A stretch of DNA of 64,000 bases from Micromonospora sp. WMMD882 (GCF_027497255.1 NZ_CP114903.1:6262001-6326000), one strand, 5' to 3'. Counted from the first letter of the stretch, positions 1 to 11,076 are shown. A program made the numbers and translations. Notes: a model not told the origin generated them from the sequence alone.

Positions 1-1
1 C

Positions 2-361
2 GCCCTGGGGTTCTACCGGGACGCGCTCGGCTTCGAGGTCCGCAACGACGTCGGCTACGAGGGGATGCGCTGGCTGACCGTCGGGCCGACCGGCCAGCCG
101 GGCACGGCCATCGTGCTGCACCCGCCGGCCACCGATCCGGGCATCACCGACGACGAACGGCGTACCATCCTGGAACTGATCGCCAAGGGGAGTTACACGG
201 CGATCACCCTGGCCACCGACGACCTCGACGGCCTCTTCGACCGGGTGCAGGCCAGCGGCGCCGACGTGGTCCAGGAGCCGACCGAGCAGCCGTACGGGGT
301 GCGCGACTGCGCGTTCCGCGACCCGGCCGGCAACCTGGTCCGGATCAACGAGCTGCGCTGA
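2..361 (+). CDS. VOC (glyoxalase/bleomycin-resistance fold) protein, 5' truncated by window edge
   Basis: The reading frame is open from base 2 and ends at TGA 359-361, so the start lies outside the window. The visible part begins in the typical VOC motif where a strand ends FYRDALGF, and it closes with the family's usual ending (ECAFRDPAGNL-like, here DCAFRDPAGNLVRI). VOC proteins are small metal-dependent or metal-free beta-alpha-beta-beta-beta modules used in glyoxalases, dioxygenases and antibiotic-binding resistance proteins; the substrate cannot be told here. It lies 63 bp upstream of a UvrA/DrrC-like gene on the same strand, so the two are probably co-transcribed. The internal ATG at 65 is not the true start, because homologous residues continue upstream of it. 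Confidence 0.85.
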   Translation, partial: ALGFYRDALGFEVRNDVGYEGMRWLTVGPTGQPGTAIVLHPPATDPGITDDERRTILELIAKGSYTAITLATDDLDGLFDRVQASGADVVQEPTEQPYGVRDCAFRDPAGNLVRINELR

Positions 362-424
362 GCCGGCCGGCAACCGCGGGGACCGACCTGACGGCGGACC
401 CGCCCACCGAAGGACGGAGACACG

Positions 425-2800
<2,376 letters not shown>

Positions 2801-2910
2801 CGCTCGTACCCGCCGCCCCCGGGGTCGGCCCGCGGCCCGCGGTAGCCGGAGCTGGCCGACCCCGGCGGCGGGCGTCATCATCGTCCGGCGTGCGTAACCG
2901 GGCGGCCCCG

Positions 2911-2942
2911 GGAACCCCCGGCCAGGGTAGGCCGGGGGTTCC
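2911..2942. terminator. Bidirectional hairpin between convergent genes
   Basis: A perfect 13-bp stem (2911-2923 with 2930-2942, arms GGAACCCCCGGCC) closes a 6-base loop. It lies between the stop of the UvrA-like gene and the stop of the convergent response regulator, where a shared terminator is expected. There is no long U tract, which is normal for high-GC actinobacteria. Confidence 0.75.
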
Positions 2943-2961
2943 GCTTTCCCCCCGACGCCGA

Positions 2962-3606
2962 TCACCCGACCAGGCGGCGTTCCCACGCCCAGGCGGCGAT
3001 CTCCACCCGGTTGCGGGCGACCAGCTTCGTCTGCACGCTGCCCAGGTGCGTCTTGACCGTGCCGACCGTGATGAACAGTCGGGCGGCGATCTCGGCGTTC
3101 GTCGCGCCCCGCGCCACCAGCCGCACCACCTCCAGCTCCCGCGGCGACAGGCCGGTCTGCGCCGGGTCGCCGCCGGCCGGTGGCGGGCTGAGTCGCCGCA
3201 GCAGCCGTACGGTGATCGACGGGCTGATCAGCGCGTCCCCGGCCACCGCCGCCCGCAGCGCCTCCACCAGCAGCGCCGGGCCGGAGTCCTTCAGCAGGAA
3301 CCCGCACGCCCCGTCGCGCAGCGCCCGGTGCACGTACTCGTCGAGGTCGAAGGTGGTCACCACGACCACCCGCAGCGGGTCGGGCGCCTCGGGGCCGGCG
3401 AGCAGCCGCAACGCCGCCAACCCGTCCAGCCGGGGCATCCGGATGTCCAGCAGGACCACGTCGGGCCGAAGCCGGCGGGCCGCCTCGACCGCCTCGACGC
3501 CGTCGGCCGCCTCACCGACCAGCGTCATGTCCGGCTGCGCGTCGATGATCATGCCGAAGCCGGTCCGTACCATCGCCTGGTCGTCGGCCACCAGCACCCG
3601 GATCAC
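2962..3606 (-). CDS. NarL/FixJ-family response regulator
   Basis: The protein has a CheY-like receiver at the N-terminus (IRVLVADDQ start, acidic DD pair, phospho-acceptor Asp in VLLDIRMP, conserved Lys in LLKDSGP) and a C-terminal LuxR-type helix-turn-helix (LSPRELEVVRLVA ... TVGTVKTHLGS). It is the DNA-binding output partner of the histidine kinase just upstream on the same strand. I chose GTG 3606 because GGGAGG lies a few bases ahead of it and the receiver begins immediately; the frame is open to 3633, which would add 9 residues. The likely target is the divergent ABC exporter genes at 5053-8417, an inference from arrangement. Confidence 0.93.
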   Translation of the reverse strand: MIRVLVADDQAMVRTGFGMIIDAQPDMTLVGEAADGVEAVEAARRLRPDVVLLDIRMPRLDGLAALRLLAGPEAPDPLRVVVVTTFDLDEYVHRALRDGACGFLLKDSGPALLVEALRAAVAGDALISPSITVRLLRRLSPPPAGGDPAQTGLSPRELEVVRLVARGATNAEIAARLFITVGTVKTHLGSVQTKLVARNRVEIAAWAWERRLVG

Positions 3607-3649
3607 CGGCCGTCCCTCCCGTCCGCCACCCACGCCCGCCGGACCCGCC

Positions 3650-4906
3650 TCACCGGCCGTCCCTCCCGCCGGGCAGCGGCAGCGCCAGATCCACGGTCCA
3701 GCCGCCGTCCACGCCCGGCCCGGCGGTCAGCCGGCCGCCGAGCGCCTCGGCCCGCTCGGTCAACCCGAGCAGCCCGAAACCGTCCCGGCTCCGGGTCCGC
3801 CCGGGGCGCGGGCCCGGCCCGTCGTCGGCCACCCGGACCAACAGCCAGTCCGGGGTACGGCTCACCCGCACGTCCGCGTGGCCCGCCCCGGTCGCGTGCT
3901 GGCGGACGTTGGTCAGCGCCTCCATCACCACCCGGTACGCCGAGGAGGTCACCTCGACCGGCAACCCGTCGAGGTCGCCCTCGGTGTGCAGGCGCGCCGG
4001 CACCGGGCCGGCGGCGGAGAAGTTCGCCACCAGCTCCGGCAGGTCGACCAACCCGGCCAGCGGCGTCACCGGCGCGTCGGACGTCCCGTCGGCCGGGTCC
4101 GGGCCGGGCGCCCCGTCCGGCCCGCGCAGCACGCCGACCATCCGGCGCATCGCCGTCATCGTCTCCGCCCCGGCCCGTTCGATCTGTTCCAACGCGACCA
4201 CCGCCCGGGCCGGGTCCCGCTCGGCGACGTACCGGGCCCCCTGGGCCTGCACCACCATGCCGGTCACGTGGTGGGCGATGAAGTCGTGCAGGTCCCGGGC
4301 GAACTCGGCGCGCTGCTGCGCGCGTACCGTGGCGAGCTGCCGCTCCCGCGCGGTGGCCGCCATCCGGAAGTACATGCCGGCGGCGGCGCTGCCCGCCGCC
4401 AGCAGCGCGTAGACCGTCCCGAAGAACTGGTGGACGGTGGTGACCTCGACGCGCAGCGGCAGCGCCGACACGGCCACGCCGGTCGCGGCGACCAGGGCCA
4501 GCGCCGGGACCACCGGGGCCCGCCGGGCCAGCACGAAGACCACGCCGAGCAGACCGACCGACTCGGCCAGGCCCCAGAAGGTGGGGCTGCCGCGCGGCTC
4601 CCACCGGCCGAACAGGTCGGGCTGCGTGGTCACCAGGAACCGGCCGAGGGTGGTGGCCAGTGACCAGAGCACCAACACGGACGCGGCGACCACCAGCCGC
4701 CGGGAGCCCTGCCGCCAGGCCGACAACCACACCACCGCGGTCGCCACCGCCAGGCCGACGTGCCAGAGCCCGGCCAGCAGGCCGGCGTCGCCGCTGACCA
4801 CGAAGATGCCGCTCTGCAGGACGTCGAACACGCCGAGCAGCGCCATCCCGGCCAGGGCCGTCGCCTGACCGGCCCGGCGTCCCCAGGCGTGCATCCGTTC
4901 CATCAT
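3650..4906 (-). CDS. Two-component sensor histidine kinase (HisKA_3/NarX-DesK type)
   Basis: A 418-residue membrane kinase with about six hydrophobic segments in the first 170 residues, then a HisKA_3 dimerisation/phosphoacceptor helix (DLHDFIAHH, with the phosphorylated His near 207) and a C-terminal HATPase_c domain (VADDGPGP and the G-box DGFGLLGL near residue 377). There is no large extracellular sensing domain, so it probably senses a signal in or at the membrane, as DesK/LiaS-type kinases do. ATG 4906 was preferred over the longer frame to 5032 because the membrane region starts right after it. It runs into the response regulator with a gap of about 40 bp, so the two form an operon. Confidence 0.92.
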   Translation of the reverse strand: MMERMHAWGRRAGQATALAGMALLGVFDVLQSGIFVVSGDAGLLAGLWHVGLAVATAVVWLSAWRQGSRRLVVAASVLVLWSLATTLGRFLVTTQPDLFGRWEPRGSPTFWGLAESVGLLGVVFVLARRAPVVPALALVAATGVAVSALPLRVEVTTVHQFFGTVYALLAAGSAAAGMYFRMAATARERQLATVRAQQRAEFARDLHDFIAHHVTGMVVQAQGARYVAERDPARAVVALEQIERAGAETMTAMRRMVGVLRGPDGAPGPDPADGTSDAPVTPLAGLVDLPELVANFSAAGPVPARLHTEGDLDGLPVEVTSSAYRVVMEALTNVRQHATGAGHADVRVSRTPDWLLVRVADDGPGPRPGRTRSRDGFGLLGLTERAEALGGRLTAGPGVDGGWTVDLALPLPGGRDGR

Positions 4907-5052
4907 CGCGCCACCACCGTATCGCCGTCCCGGCCGGCGGCGGATCTGCCGAAAGTCGGACCCGGGCGGCCCGGTTCCCGACCGGGGACGGATGTGCCGC
5001 CGGAGGTCGCGCGGCGACGCTGGGCCGGTCATCCGTCAGCGAGGGAGAGAAC

Positions 5053-5802
5053 ATGACGACGCACCCCGTCGAGACGGCCGCCGTGGCGGCCGTCGACGTG
5101 GTCAAGGTCTACGGCAGGGACGAGACGGCGGTACGCGCCCTCGACGGCGTGTCGGTGGGCTTCGGCCGGGGCCGGTTCACCGCGATCATGGGGCCGTCCG
5201 GGTCCGGCAAGTCGACGCTGATGCACTGCCTGGCCGGGCTGGACACGGCGACCTCGGGTCAGGTGCTGCTCGGCGGCACCGACCTGACCCGGCAGTCCGA
5301 CCGGGTGCTCACCCGGGTCCGCCGGGAGCGGATCGGGTTCGTCTTCCAGTCGTTCAACCTGTTGCCGCAGCTCACCGCCGCGCAGAACGTCCTGTTGCCG
5401 CTGGACCTGGCCGGTCGCCCCGTCGACCGGGAACTCTTCGACCACCTGGTGGAGGTGCTGGGGCTCGCCGACCGGCTGACGCACCGGCCGAGCGAGCTCT
5501 CCGGCGGGCAGCAGCAGCGGGTCGCGCTGGCCCGGGCCCTGGTCACCCGGCCCGAGGTGGTCTTCGCCGACGAGCCGACCGGCAACCTGGACTCCCGTTC
5601 CGGGGCGGAGGTGCTGGCCTTCCTGCGTACCTGCGTGCGGACCCTCGGGCAGACGGTGGTCATGGTGACCCACGATCCGGTGGCCGCCGCGTACGCCGAC
5701 CGGGTGGTGCTGCTCGCCGACGGCCGGATCGCCGGTGACCTGGACCGACCCGACCGTACGGCGATCAGCCGGGCGCTGCACGACCTGGCCGGCGCCCGAT
5801 GA
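5053..5802 (+). CDS. ABC transporter ATP-binding protein (MacB/LolD-like)
   Basis: A 249-residue ABC ATPase: Walker A GPSGSGKST at 47-55, Q-loop in FVFQSFNLLP, signature LSGGQQQR, Walker B VVFADEPTGNLDS and the switch His in VMVTHDP. The FQSFNLLP Q-loop and DEPTGNLDS Walker B are typical of the MacB/LolD/FtsE-like clade that drives FtsX-fold permeases. ATG 5053 follows GAGGGAGAG. Its stop overlaps the start of the permease by 4 bp (ATGA), indicating translational coupling. It is transcribed divergently from the adjacent two-component system, an arrangement common for regulated antimicrobial-efflux or cell-envelope ABC systems. Confidence 0.95.
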   Translation: MTTHPVETAAVAAVDVVKVYGRDETAVRALDGVSVGFGRGRFTAIMGPSGSGKSTLMHCLAGLDTATSGQVLLGGTDLTRQSDRVLTRVRRERIGFVFQSFNLLPQLTAAQNVLLPLDLAGRPVDRELFDHLVEVLGLADRLTHRPSELSGGQQQRVALARALVTRPEVVFADEPTGNLDSRSGAEVLAFLRTCVRTLGQTVVMVTHDPVAAAYADRVVLLADGRIAGDLDRPDRTAISRALHDLAGAR

Positions 5803-8417
5803 GCCCCCGGACCACGAGCGCCCCGGCCCGTTCCCGGTCCGCCGCCCGACCGTCGGCGGGCCGCCCGGTCCCGGGGCGGCGCACGACGGTGCTGCGGACC
5901 CAGCTCGGTGACGCCGTCCGCCGCCCCGCCCGGATGGCCATGATCGGCCTCGCCATGATCATCGGCGCGTTCGTCGCGTTCGGCACGGTGCTCGCCCAGG
6001 AGATCACCGAGCGGACCGTGGTCGCCGGGCTCAGCGGCACGCCGGAGGCGGTGGACCTGGTCGTCGCCCCCGGCGACGAGGAGTCCACCACGGTCGCCGC
6101 GCTGACCGCCGCCCGGCGCACGCCCGGGGTCGCCGAGGCGGTCGGCCGCGTCGACCTGTACTGCGACATCGACGGCCGCCTCGGCCTCGGGTTCAGCCTG
6201 TACGCCGACCCGGGCGCCGGCCCGCTCGCCACCGTCCGTGTCGTGACCGGCAGCTACCCGGACGCGCCGGGCGAGATCGCGGTCAGCGAACGCACCGCCG
6301 ACCGGCTCGACCTGCCGCCCGGCAGCACGGTCCAGGTGCGCGGCCCCGGGGAAGGGGAGGTCGTCCGGTTGACGGTCAGCGGGGTGGTGTCCGCCCCGGA
6401 CGACGCCGGCCAGGTCGCGTACACCCGGGACAGCTTCGTCACCCGGCTCGCCGGTCACGACAGTCTCGGCCAGATCGAGGCGCGGCTGGCCGCCGACGCC
6501 GACCCCGACGCCGTCCGCGAGGCGCTGACCCGGGCTGTCGCGGGCACCGGCCTTGCCGGCGTCGACCCGACGGTCGACACCGGCGAGGCCACCCGGCTCG
6601 CCGAGGCCGAGGCGGTCACCGACCAGGTCCGCGACGTGTTCGCGCTGGTCGCCATGTTCGTCGCGGCCAGCCTGGTCGCCGCCACCCTGGTCGCCACGTC
6701 CACCTTCCGGATCGTCTTCGCCCAGCGGATGCGGCAACTCGCCCTGCTGCGGGCCGTCGGCGCCGACCGGCGGGCGCTGCTGCGGGCCCTGGTCGGCGAG
6801 GGAGCCGTGACCGGGCTGCTCGCCGGCGCGGTCGGGGTGCTCGGCGCGTACGCCGTCGGCCACCTGCTGCCGCCGGCGCTGCGCGGCCTCGGGTACGCGA
6901 TGGCCGCCCCCGGTCATCCGGTCGGCGCGGCGGTCGCCGTGGTGCTCGGCACGGGGCTGGTAGCCGTGCTGGCCGTGCTCGCCCCGGCGGTCACCGCCGC
7001 CCGGGTCGCGCCCCTGGAGGCGCTGCGCACGGCGAGCGTGTCGGCCGGTCAGCGGGGTGTCGCCCGGCTCCGGGCCGCCGTCGGCCTGTTGGCCGTCGTC
7101 GGCGCGGCGCTGGTCGCCGGGCTGGTGGTCCGTGGCCTGCCTGGTCCGGCCGAGGAGAGCTACTCCCCGGCCCGCCCGCTGCTGCTGATCGTCGTGTCGG
7201 GCACGCTCGCCTACGTCGCCCTGGTGGCGCTCGGCCCGGTGCTGGTCCGCCCGGCCCTGGCCGTGGTCGGCTGGCCGCTGCGCCGGCTCGGCCCGGTCAG
7301 CCGGTTGGCGGTCGGCGGGGTGGGCGGGGCGCCCCGCCGGGCCGCGGCGGTCAGCGTGGTCGTCGCGCTCGGCGTCACCCTGATCGCGGGCACCCTGATC
7401 GGGGCGGCCTCCATCAGGACCCTGGTCGAGCGGGAACTCGCCGGGATGGCTCCGGCCGACCTCCAGGTCGTCGCCGTGGGGGAGCAGAGCGGGACCCTGC
7501 CGCCCGGATTCGTGGAGCGGGTCCGCGCCGACCGGGAGCTGACCGGGGTGGTGCCGTACCGCAGCAGCGCCGACGTGGGCGTCCCCGGCACGCCGGTGGA
7601 GGGGCTGGTCGCCGTCGACCTGCCGCTGCGACAGCTCTCCACCTGGTCGGACTTCGGCGCGAGCGCCGGTTCGCTCACCGATCTGGGGCCGGGCCGGGTG
7701 GCGCTGCTGTCGTTCTACGCCCGCGAGGCCGGGGTCACCCCGGGGGACGACCTCACGGTCAGCCGGGGCGGGCGGTCGGTCACCCTGCGGGTGGCCGCCA
7801 CCCTGGACAACACCCCGGCCGACGCTGGCCTGCTCCTCGACCCGGCCGACCTGGACCGGCTCGGCGTGCCGTCCGCCCCGACCGGTCTCCTCGCCGACCT
7901 GGCCCGGGACGGGGAACGGGCCCGCACCGACGCGGTGCAGCGGTTGCGCGCCGTCGGGGGGCCGCAGGTCGGCGTGCTGGTCCTCGCCGACCTGCGGGAC
8001 GAGTTCGAGGGCGACCTAGACGGGCTGGTCGGTGTGGTGCTCGCCCTGATCGGGCTGACCGTGGTCGTCGCGGTGACCGGCGTCGGCACCACCACCGGCC
8101 TGTCGGTGGTGGAACGGGTACGGGAGTCCGCCCTGCTCCGCGCGGTCGGCCTGTCCCGTAGCCGCCTCCGGACCATGTTGACCGCCGAGGCGGCGTTGTA
8201 CGGGATTCTCGGCTCGGGCCTCGGCCTGCTACTGGCCCTGCCGTACTCGTGGCTGGCCATGGCCGCGCTCGGCGACGGCGTGCCGGTCACGTTCCCGGCC
8301 GGACAACTCGCGCTGGTGGTGGTGGCGCTGGCCGCGGCGACCGCGCTAGCCGGTCTGTTGCCCGCCCGACGTGCCGCCCGGACCGATCCGGCCGCCGCCC
8401 TCGCCGCCGACGACTGA
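5799..8417 (+). CDS. ABC transporter permease with two FtsX domains
   Basis: An 872-residue membrane protein with an N-terminal transmembrane helix (around residues 45-65), a large extracytoplasmic region, a first FtsX domain (three helices, about 285-410, containing LALLRAVGADRRALLRALVG), a second pair of helices and ectodomain, and a second C-terminal FtsX domain (SALLRAVGLSRSRLRTML). This duplicated FtsX layout is typical of actinobacterial MacB-like permeases paired with a separate ATPase. These mechanotransmission-type exporters move lipoproteins, peptides or antimicrobials; the substrate is unknown here. It starts inside the stop codon of the ATPase gene. Confidence 0.95.
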   Translation: MSPRTTSAPARSRSAARPSAGRPVPGRRTTVLRTQLGDAVRRPARMAMIGLAMIIGAFVAFGTVLAQEITERTVVAGLSGTPEAVDLVVAPGDEESTTVAALTAARRTPGVAEAVGRVDLYCDIDGRLGLGFSLYADPGAGPLATVRVVTGSYPDAPGEIAVSERTADRLDLPPGSTVQVRGPGEGEVVRLTVSGVVSAPDDAGQVAYTRDSFVTRLAGHDSLGQIEARLAADADPDAVREALTRAVAGTGLAGVDPTVDTGEATRLAEAEAVTDQVRDVFALVAMFVAASLVAATLVATSTFRIVFAQRMRQLALLRAVGADRRALLRALVGEGAVTGLLAGAVGVLGAYAVGHLLPPALRGLGYAMAAPGHPVGAAVAVVLGTGLVAVLAVLAPAVTAARVAPLEALRTASVSAGQRGVARLRAAVGLLAVVGAALVAGLVVRGLPGPAEESYSPARPLLLIVVSGTLAYVALVALGPVLVRPALAVVGWPLRRLGPVSRLAVGGVGGAPRRAAAVSVVVALGVTLIAGTLIGAASIRTLVERELAGMAPADLQVVAVGEQSGTLPPGFVERVRADRELTGVVPYRSSADVGVPGTPVEGLVAVDLPLRQLSTWSDFGASAGSLTDLGPGRVALLSFYAREAGVTPGDDLTVSRGGRSVTLRVAATLDNTPADAGLLLDPADLDRLGVPSAPTGLLADLARDGERARTDAVQRLRAVGGPQVGVLVLADLRDEFEGDLDGLVGVVLALIGLTVVVAVTGVGTTTGLSVVERVRESALLRAVGLSRSRLRTMLTAEAALYGILGSGLGLLLALPYSWLAMAALGDGVPVTFPAGQLALVVVALAAATALAGLLPARRAARTDPAAALAADD

Positions 8418-8505
8418 CGTCCACCGCCCGGGTGGCCGGGCGCGCTGCCCCCGCCACCCGGGCGGACCGCTCCCGTGGCCAGCGTCGGTCGCCCGTCCCG
8501 TCCCG

Positions 8506-8550
8506 CCCGGCCCCGGCCCGCCCGGCCCCGGCCCGCCCGGCGCCGGCCCC
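8506..8550. repeat. Three 15-bp tandem repeats
   Basis: The unit CCCGGCCCCGGCCCG occurs exactly at 8506-8520 and 8521-8535, followed by a diverged third unit at 8536-8550. It lies just downstream of the permease stop in a gene-free stretch. It is one of several tandem arrays with a 15-bp period in the window. Confidence 0.85.
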
Positions 8551-8662
8551 GCCCAAGGCGCGCGGTGACCGGTGGGGCGGACGGTCGGGTGGGGCCGATG
8601 GTCGGTGGGGCGCGGGGGAGCGCGGGAAGGGCCGGTGGGCGGGGAAGGGTGCCCTGGTCGAC

Positions 8663-8953
8663 GCCTTTGGAGCTGCCCCGTATCTGGGGCAGCGGTCGTC
8701 GAGTAACCGTGGGCACCGAAAAGTTCGGTCCGACCAGCGCCAACGCAGGCTGACTCGGCAGTGCGACCACTTCGATCCGCAGCAGGCTGAAGAGCCGGCA
8801 GCCCGACTCCGGCGTGTGGCCCTCCGGGTGGGGGGCACTCGGGGTGGCACGGCTTCCACCGGTGGTGTGGCTCTCGGGGTGGTGCGGCTCCCCCGATGGC
8901 GCGGCAGAGCCGCCTCGGGAAGCCTGCCCCAGATATGGGGCAGCTCCAAAGGC
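8663..8953. repeat. 291-bp element with terminal inverted repeats that are themselves hairpins
   Basis: The left arm 8663-8692 and the right arm 8924-8953 are inverted copies matching at 29 of 30 positions. Each arm begins GCCTTTGGAG and contains its own hairpin, a CTGCCCC/GGGGCAG stem around a 6-base loop. A third related arm sits alone at 55454-55483. No open reading frame with coding character lies between the arms, and I could not identify a target-site duplication. It resembles a non-autonomous miniature element (MITE-like) or an expanded palindromic repeat; this is inference from structure. Confidence 0.7.
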
Positions 8954-8985
8954 TGTGCGCATAGTTGATCTGCCTTGCGGTCACC

Positions 8986-9040
8986 GCCCTGAGCGTCTGC
9001 CGGTCCGAGTGTCCCGGCCCTGAGCGTCTGCCGGTCCGAG
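8986..9040. repeat. Perfect 24-bp direct repeat, 31-bp period
   Basis: The same 24 bases, ending CTGCCGGTCCGAG, occur at 8986-9009 and 9017-9040. The repeat starts 33 bp outside the right end of the inverted-repeat element and about 225 bp upstream of the next gene. Its function is unknown. Confidence 0.85.
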
Positions 9041-9264
9041 CGTCCGGCGCTGGCGCTCGTCGCCGTCCCGGCCGACGTCGTCCGCTGCCGCCGAGGAGGG
9101 GCCGTTCCGGGCCGATGGAAGTCTGATTGACCGGAGCTGGCGTCATTTGACGACGTCGACGTTCGCCGGGGGTATTTCCGGCCGGTGGTCGGGCTCCGGA
9201 AGTGGTGACCGTGCCGGCGTGGAAGGGTCCGCGTCGGTGTTCCGCGTGGATGGGAGACCGTGTC

Positions 9265-9921
9265 ATGGTAACTGTGCGCCGTCGTGTCCGTCGTCTGCTG
9301 TTGGCCGTGGTGGCCGGTACGGCGCTGGCCGGCCTGCTGGGCGCGACCACCGCTGCCGCCGTCGCTGCCACCTCCGCCGCCACCGCTGCCGCCGCCACCT
9401 CCGCCACGGCCGCCCCGCCGAAAACCTCGGCGGGGCGGGTCATGTCCATCACCGACGTCTACATCCGGGACGTGGCCAGCGACGTCGGTCTCCAACCGCA
9501 GTGGGACACCCCGGTCTGGGCCAGCCCCGACGTGAAGGTCTGCGCCACCCCGACGGACTGCGCCACCAGCGTCAACCCGGTCGTCGGGTCGACCAGCCAC
9601 ATCGTGGTCAAGCTGCGTAACCCCGGCCCGTACGGCTCGGGTGTGGACAGCGGGACGTTGTGGCTCTTCCGGTCGATCCCGGGCGGCGGGCATCTCTGGC
9701 CGTCCGCCTGGGTGACCCTCTCGTCGGTGGCCGTGGTCGTCCCGCCGGGGGTGACGACGGTGATCGTGCCGTGGAGCGGGGTGCCCGGCCCGGCCCACTT
9801 CTCGGTGCTGGCCCTGTGGACCTCGCCGACCGATCCGCTGTTGCTCAGCACCTCCGACATCCTGAACTTCGTCCGGTACAACAACAACGTCGCCTGGCGG
9901 GACCTCTACTCGGTCCTCTGA
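9265..9921 (+). CDS. Secreted protein, unrecognised, beta-rich with a C-terminal NNNVAWRDL motif
   Basis: A 218-residue protein starts at ATG 9265 after GGGAG. It has an Arg-rich n-region (VRRRVRRLL), a hydrophobic stretch and an Ala-rich segment typical of a Sec signal peptide, followed by low-complexity Ala/Thr/Ser to about residue 50. The mature part has the spacing of an extracellular immunoglobulin-like domain: an opening ITDVYIRD strand, two cysteines (residues near 93 and 99), VVKLRNPGP, PPGVTTVIVPW, and a closing NNNVAWRDL. Similar closings occur in accessory domains of actinobacterial secreted metalloproteases, but no catalytic motif is present here. I do not recognise a specific function; binding or adhesion is possible. 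Confidence 0.8.
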   Translation: MVTVRRRVRRLLLAVVAGTALAGLLGATTAAAVAATSAATAAAATSATAAPPKTSAGRVMSITDVYIRDVASDVGLQPQWDTPVWASPDVKVCATPTDCATSVNPVVGSTSHIVVKLRNPGPYGSGVDSGTLWLFRSIPGGGHLWPSAWVTLSSVAVVVPPGVTTVIVPWSGVPGPAHFSVLALWTSPTDPLLLSTSDILNFVRYNNNVAWRDLYSVL

Positions 9922-9966
9922 CGCGCGCTCCGGTGCCTGCTCCGCGCCGGGCATATGCTCGGGGGC

Positions 9967-10896
9967 ATGGAACTGCGGATCTTCACCGAGCCCCAGCAGG
10001 GGGCCAGCTACGACGACCTGCTCATGCTGGCCCGCTGCGCCGAGGACGCCGGTTACGGCGCCTTCTTCCGCTCCGACCACTACCTCAAGATGGGGTCGGT
10101 CAGCGGGGAGCCCGGTCCCACCGACGCCTGGACGACCCTGGCCGGGCTGGCCCGGGACACCACCCGGATCCGGCTGGGCACGCTGATGACCGCGGCCACC
10201 TTCCGGCTGCCCGGGCCGCTGGCCATCACCGTCGCCCAGGTGGACGCGATGAGCGGCGGGCGGGTCGAGTTCGGCGTCGGCACCGGCTGGTTCGAGGCGG
10301 AACACCAGGCGTACGGGATCCCGTTCCCGTCGCTCGGTGAGCGCTTCGACCGGCTGGAGGAGCAGTTGGAGATCATCACCGGGCTGTGGCGGACCCCGTC
10401 CGGCGGGACGTTCGACTTCGCCGGGAAGCACTACACGGTCACCGGTTCGCCGGCCCTGCCGAAGCCCACCCAGACCCCGCACCCGCCGGTGCTGCTCGGC
10501 GGGAAGGGCGCGAAGCGTACGCCCCGACTGGCCGCCCGGTTCGCCGACGAGTTCAACCTGCCGTTCGTCGGGCTGGACGAGACGACCACCCAGTTCGGTC
10601 GGGTCCGCGACGCGTGCGCCGAGATCGGCCGGGACCCGGCGGAGCTGTGCTGGTCCAACGCGCTGGTGCTGTGCGTCGGGCGCGACGAGGCCGAGGTACG
10701 GCGACGGGCCGGGCGGATCGGCCGGGAGCCCGACGAGTTGCGCGCCAACGGCCTGGCCGGCACCCCCGCCGAGGTCGTCGAGACGATCGGCCGGTACGCC
10801 GAAGCCGGCAGCCAGCGCCTCTACCTCCAGGTGCTCGACCTGGCCGACCTCGACCACGTCGAGTTGGTCGCCGCCGAGGTCGCGCCCCAGCTCTGA
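9967..10896 (+). CDS. LLM-class F420-dependent oxidoreductase
   Basis: A 309-residue TIM-barrel oxidoreductase of the luciferase-like monooxygenase class. It begins MELRIFTEPQ and shows GYGAFFRSDHYL, IRLGTLMTAATFR, MSGGRVEFGVGTGW and PPVLLGGKG, all standard for the F420-dependent TIGR03560-type family rather than FMN luciferases. Family members carry out hydride transfer with coenzyme F420, which Micromonosporaceae make; the substrate is unknown. I chose ATG 9967 rather than the in-frame start at 9955 because homologous sequence starts there. Its stop codon sits inside the first unit of a 15-bp tandem repeat. Confidence 0.9.
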   Translation: MELRIFTEPQQGASYDDLLMLARCAEDAGYGAFFRSDHYLKMGSVSGEPGPTDAWTTLAGLARDTTRIRLGTLMTAATFRLPGPLAITVAQVDAMSGGRVEFGVGTGWFEAEHQAYGIPFPSLGERFDRLEEQLEIITGLWRTPSGGTFDFAGKHYTVTGSPALPKPTQTPHPPVLLGGKGAKRTPRLAARFADEFNLPFVGLDETTTQFGRVRDACAEIGRDPAELCWSNALVLCVGRDEAEVRRRAGRIGREPDELRANGLAGTPAEVVETIGRYAEAGSQRLYLQVLDLADLDHVELVAAEVAPQL

Positions 10897-10939
10897 GCCC
10901 ACCGTCGACGAGCCCACCGTCGACGAGCCCACCGTCGAC
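10895..10939. repeat. Three perfect 15-bp tandem repeats over a stop codon
   Basis: The unit GAGCCCACCGTCGAC occurs three times without mismatch at 10895-10909, 10910-10924 and 10925-10939. The TGA of the oxidoreductase gene (10894-10896) overlaps the first unit. Because the unit is a multiple of three, loss of the stop would append EPTVD repeats in frame. Confidence 0.95.
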
Positions 10940-11076
10940 CATCATGACGTCGCGTCCGACCGTCGTGGCTGTCGACGTCGGGCAGGAAACCGACCAGGTT
11001 CCCCACTGGCGGCCCCCGGCAAACGTCCGCCGCCGGCGAGGCGGGCCCGGGCCGCCCCATCGAGAGGATTCAGGCC

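Larger units (their letters stand above)
8418..9264. other. 847-bp gene-free region rich in repeats
   Basis: No reading frame here shows coding-like composition or recognisable motifs. The stretch contains, in order, a 15-bp tandem repeat, a 291-bp element bounded by inverted 30-bp arms (8663-8953), and a perfect 24-bp direct repeat at 8986-9009 and 9017-9040. The flanking genes are both on the plus strand, so the region must also hold the terminator of the exporter operon and the promoter of the secreted protein starting at 9265. Confidence 0.7.

Noticed and set aside
8663..8953. Insertion sequence with transposase
   Set aside because: It is too short and has no coding frame; only a non-autonomous element is possible.
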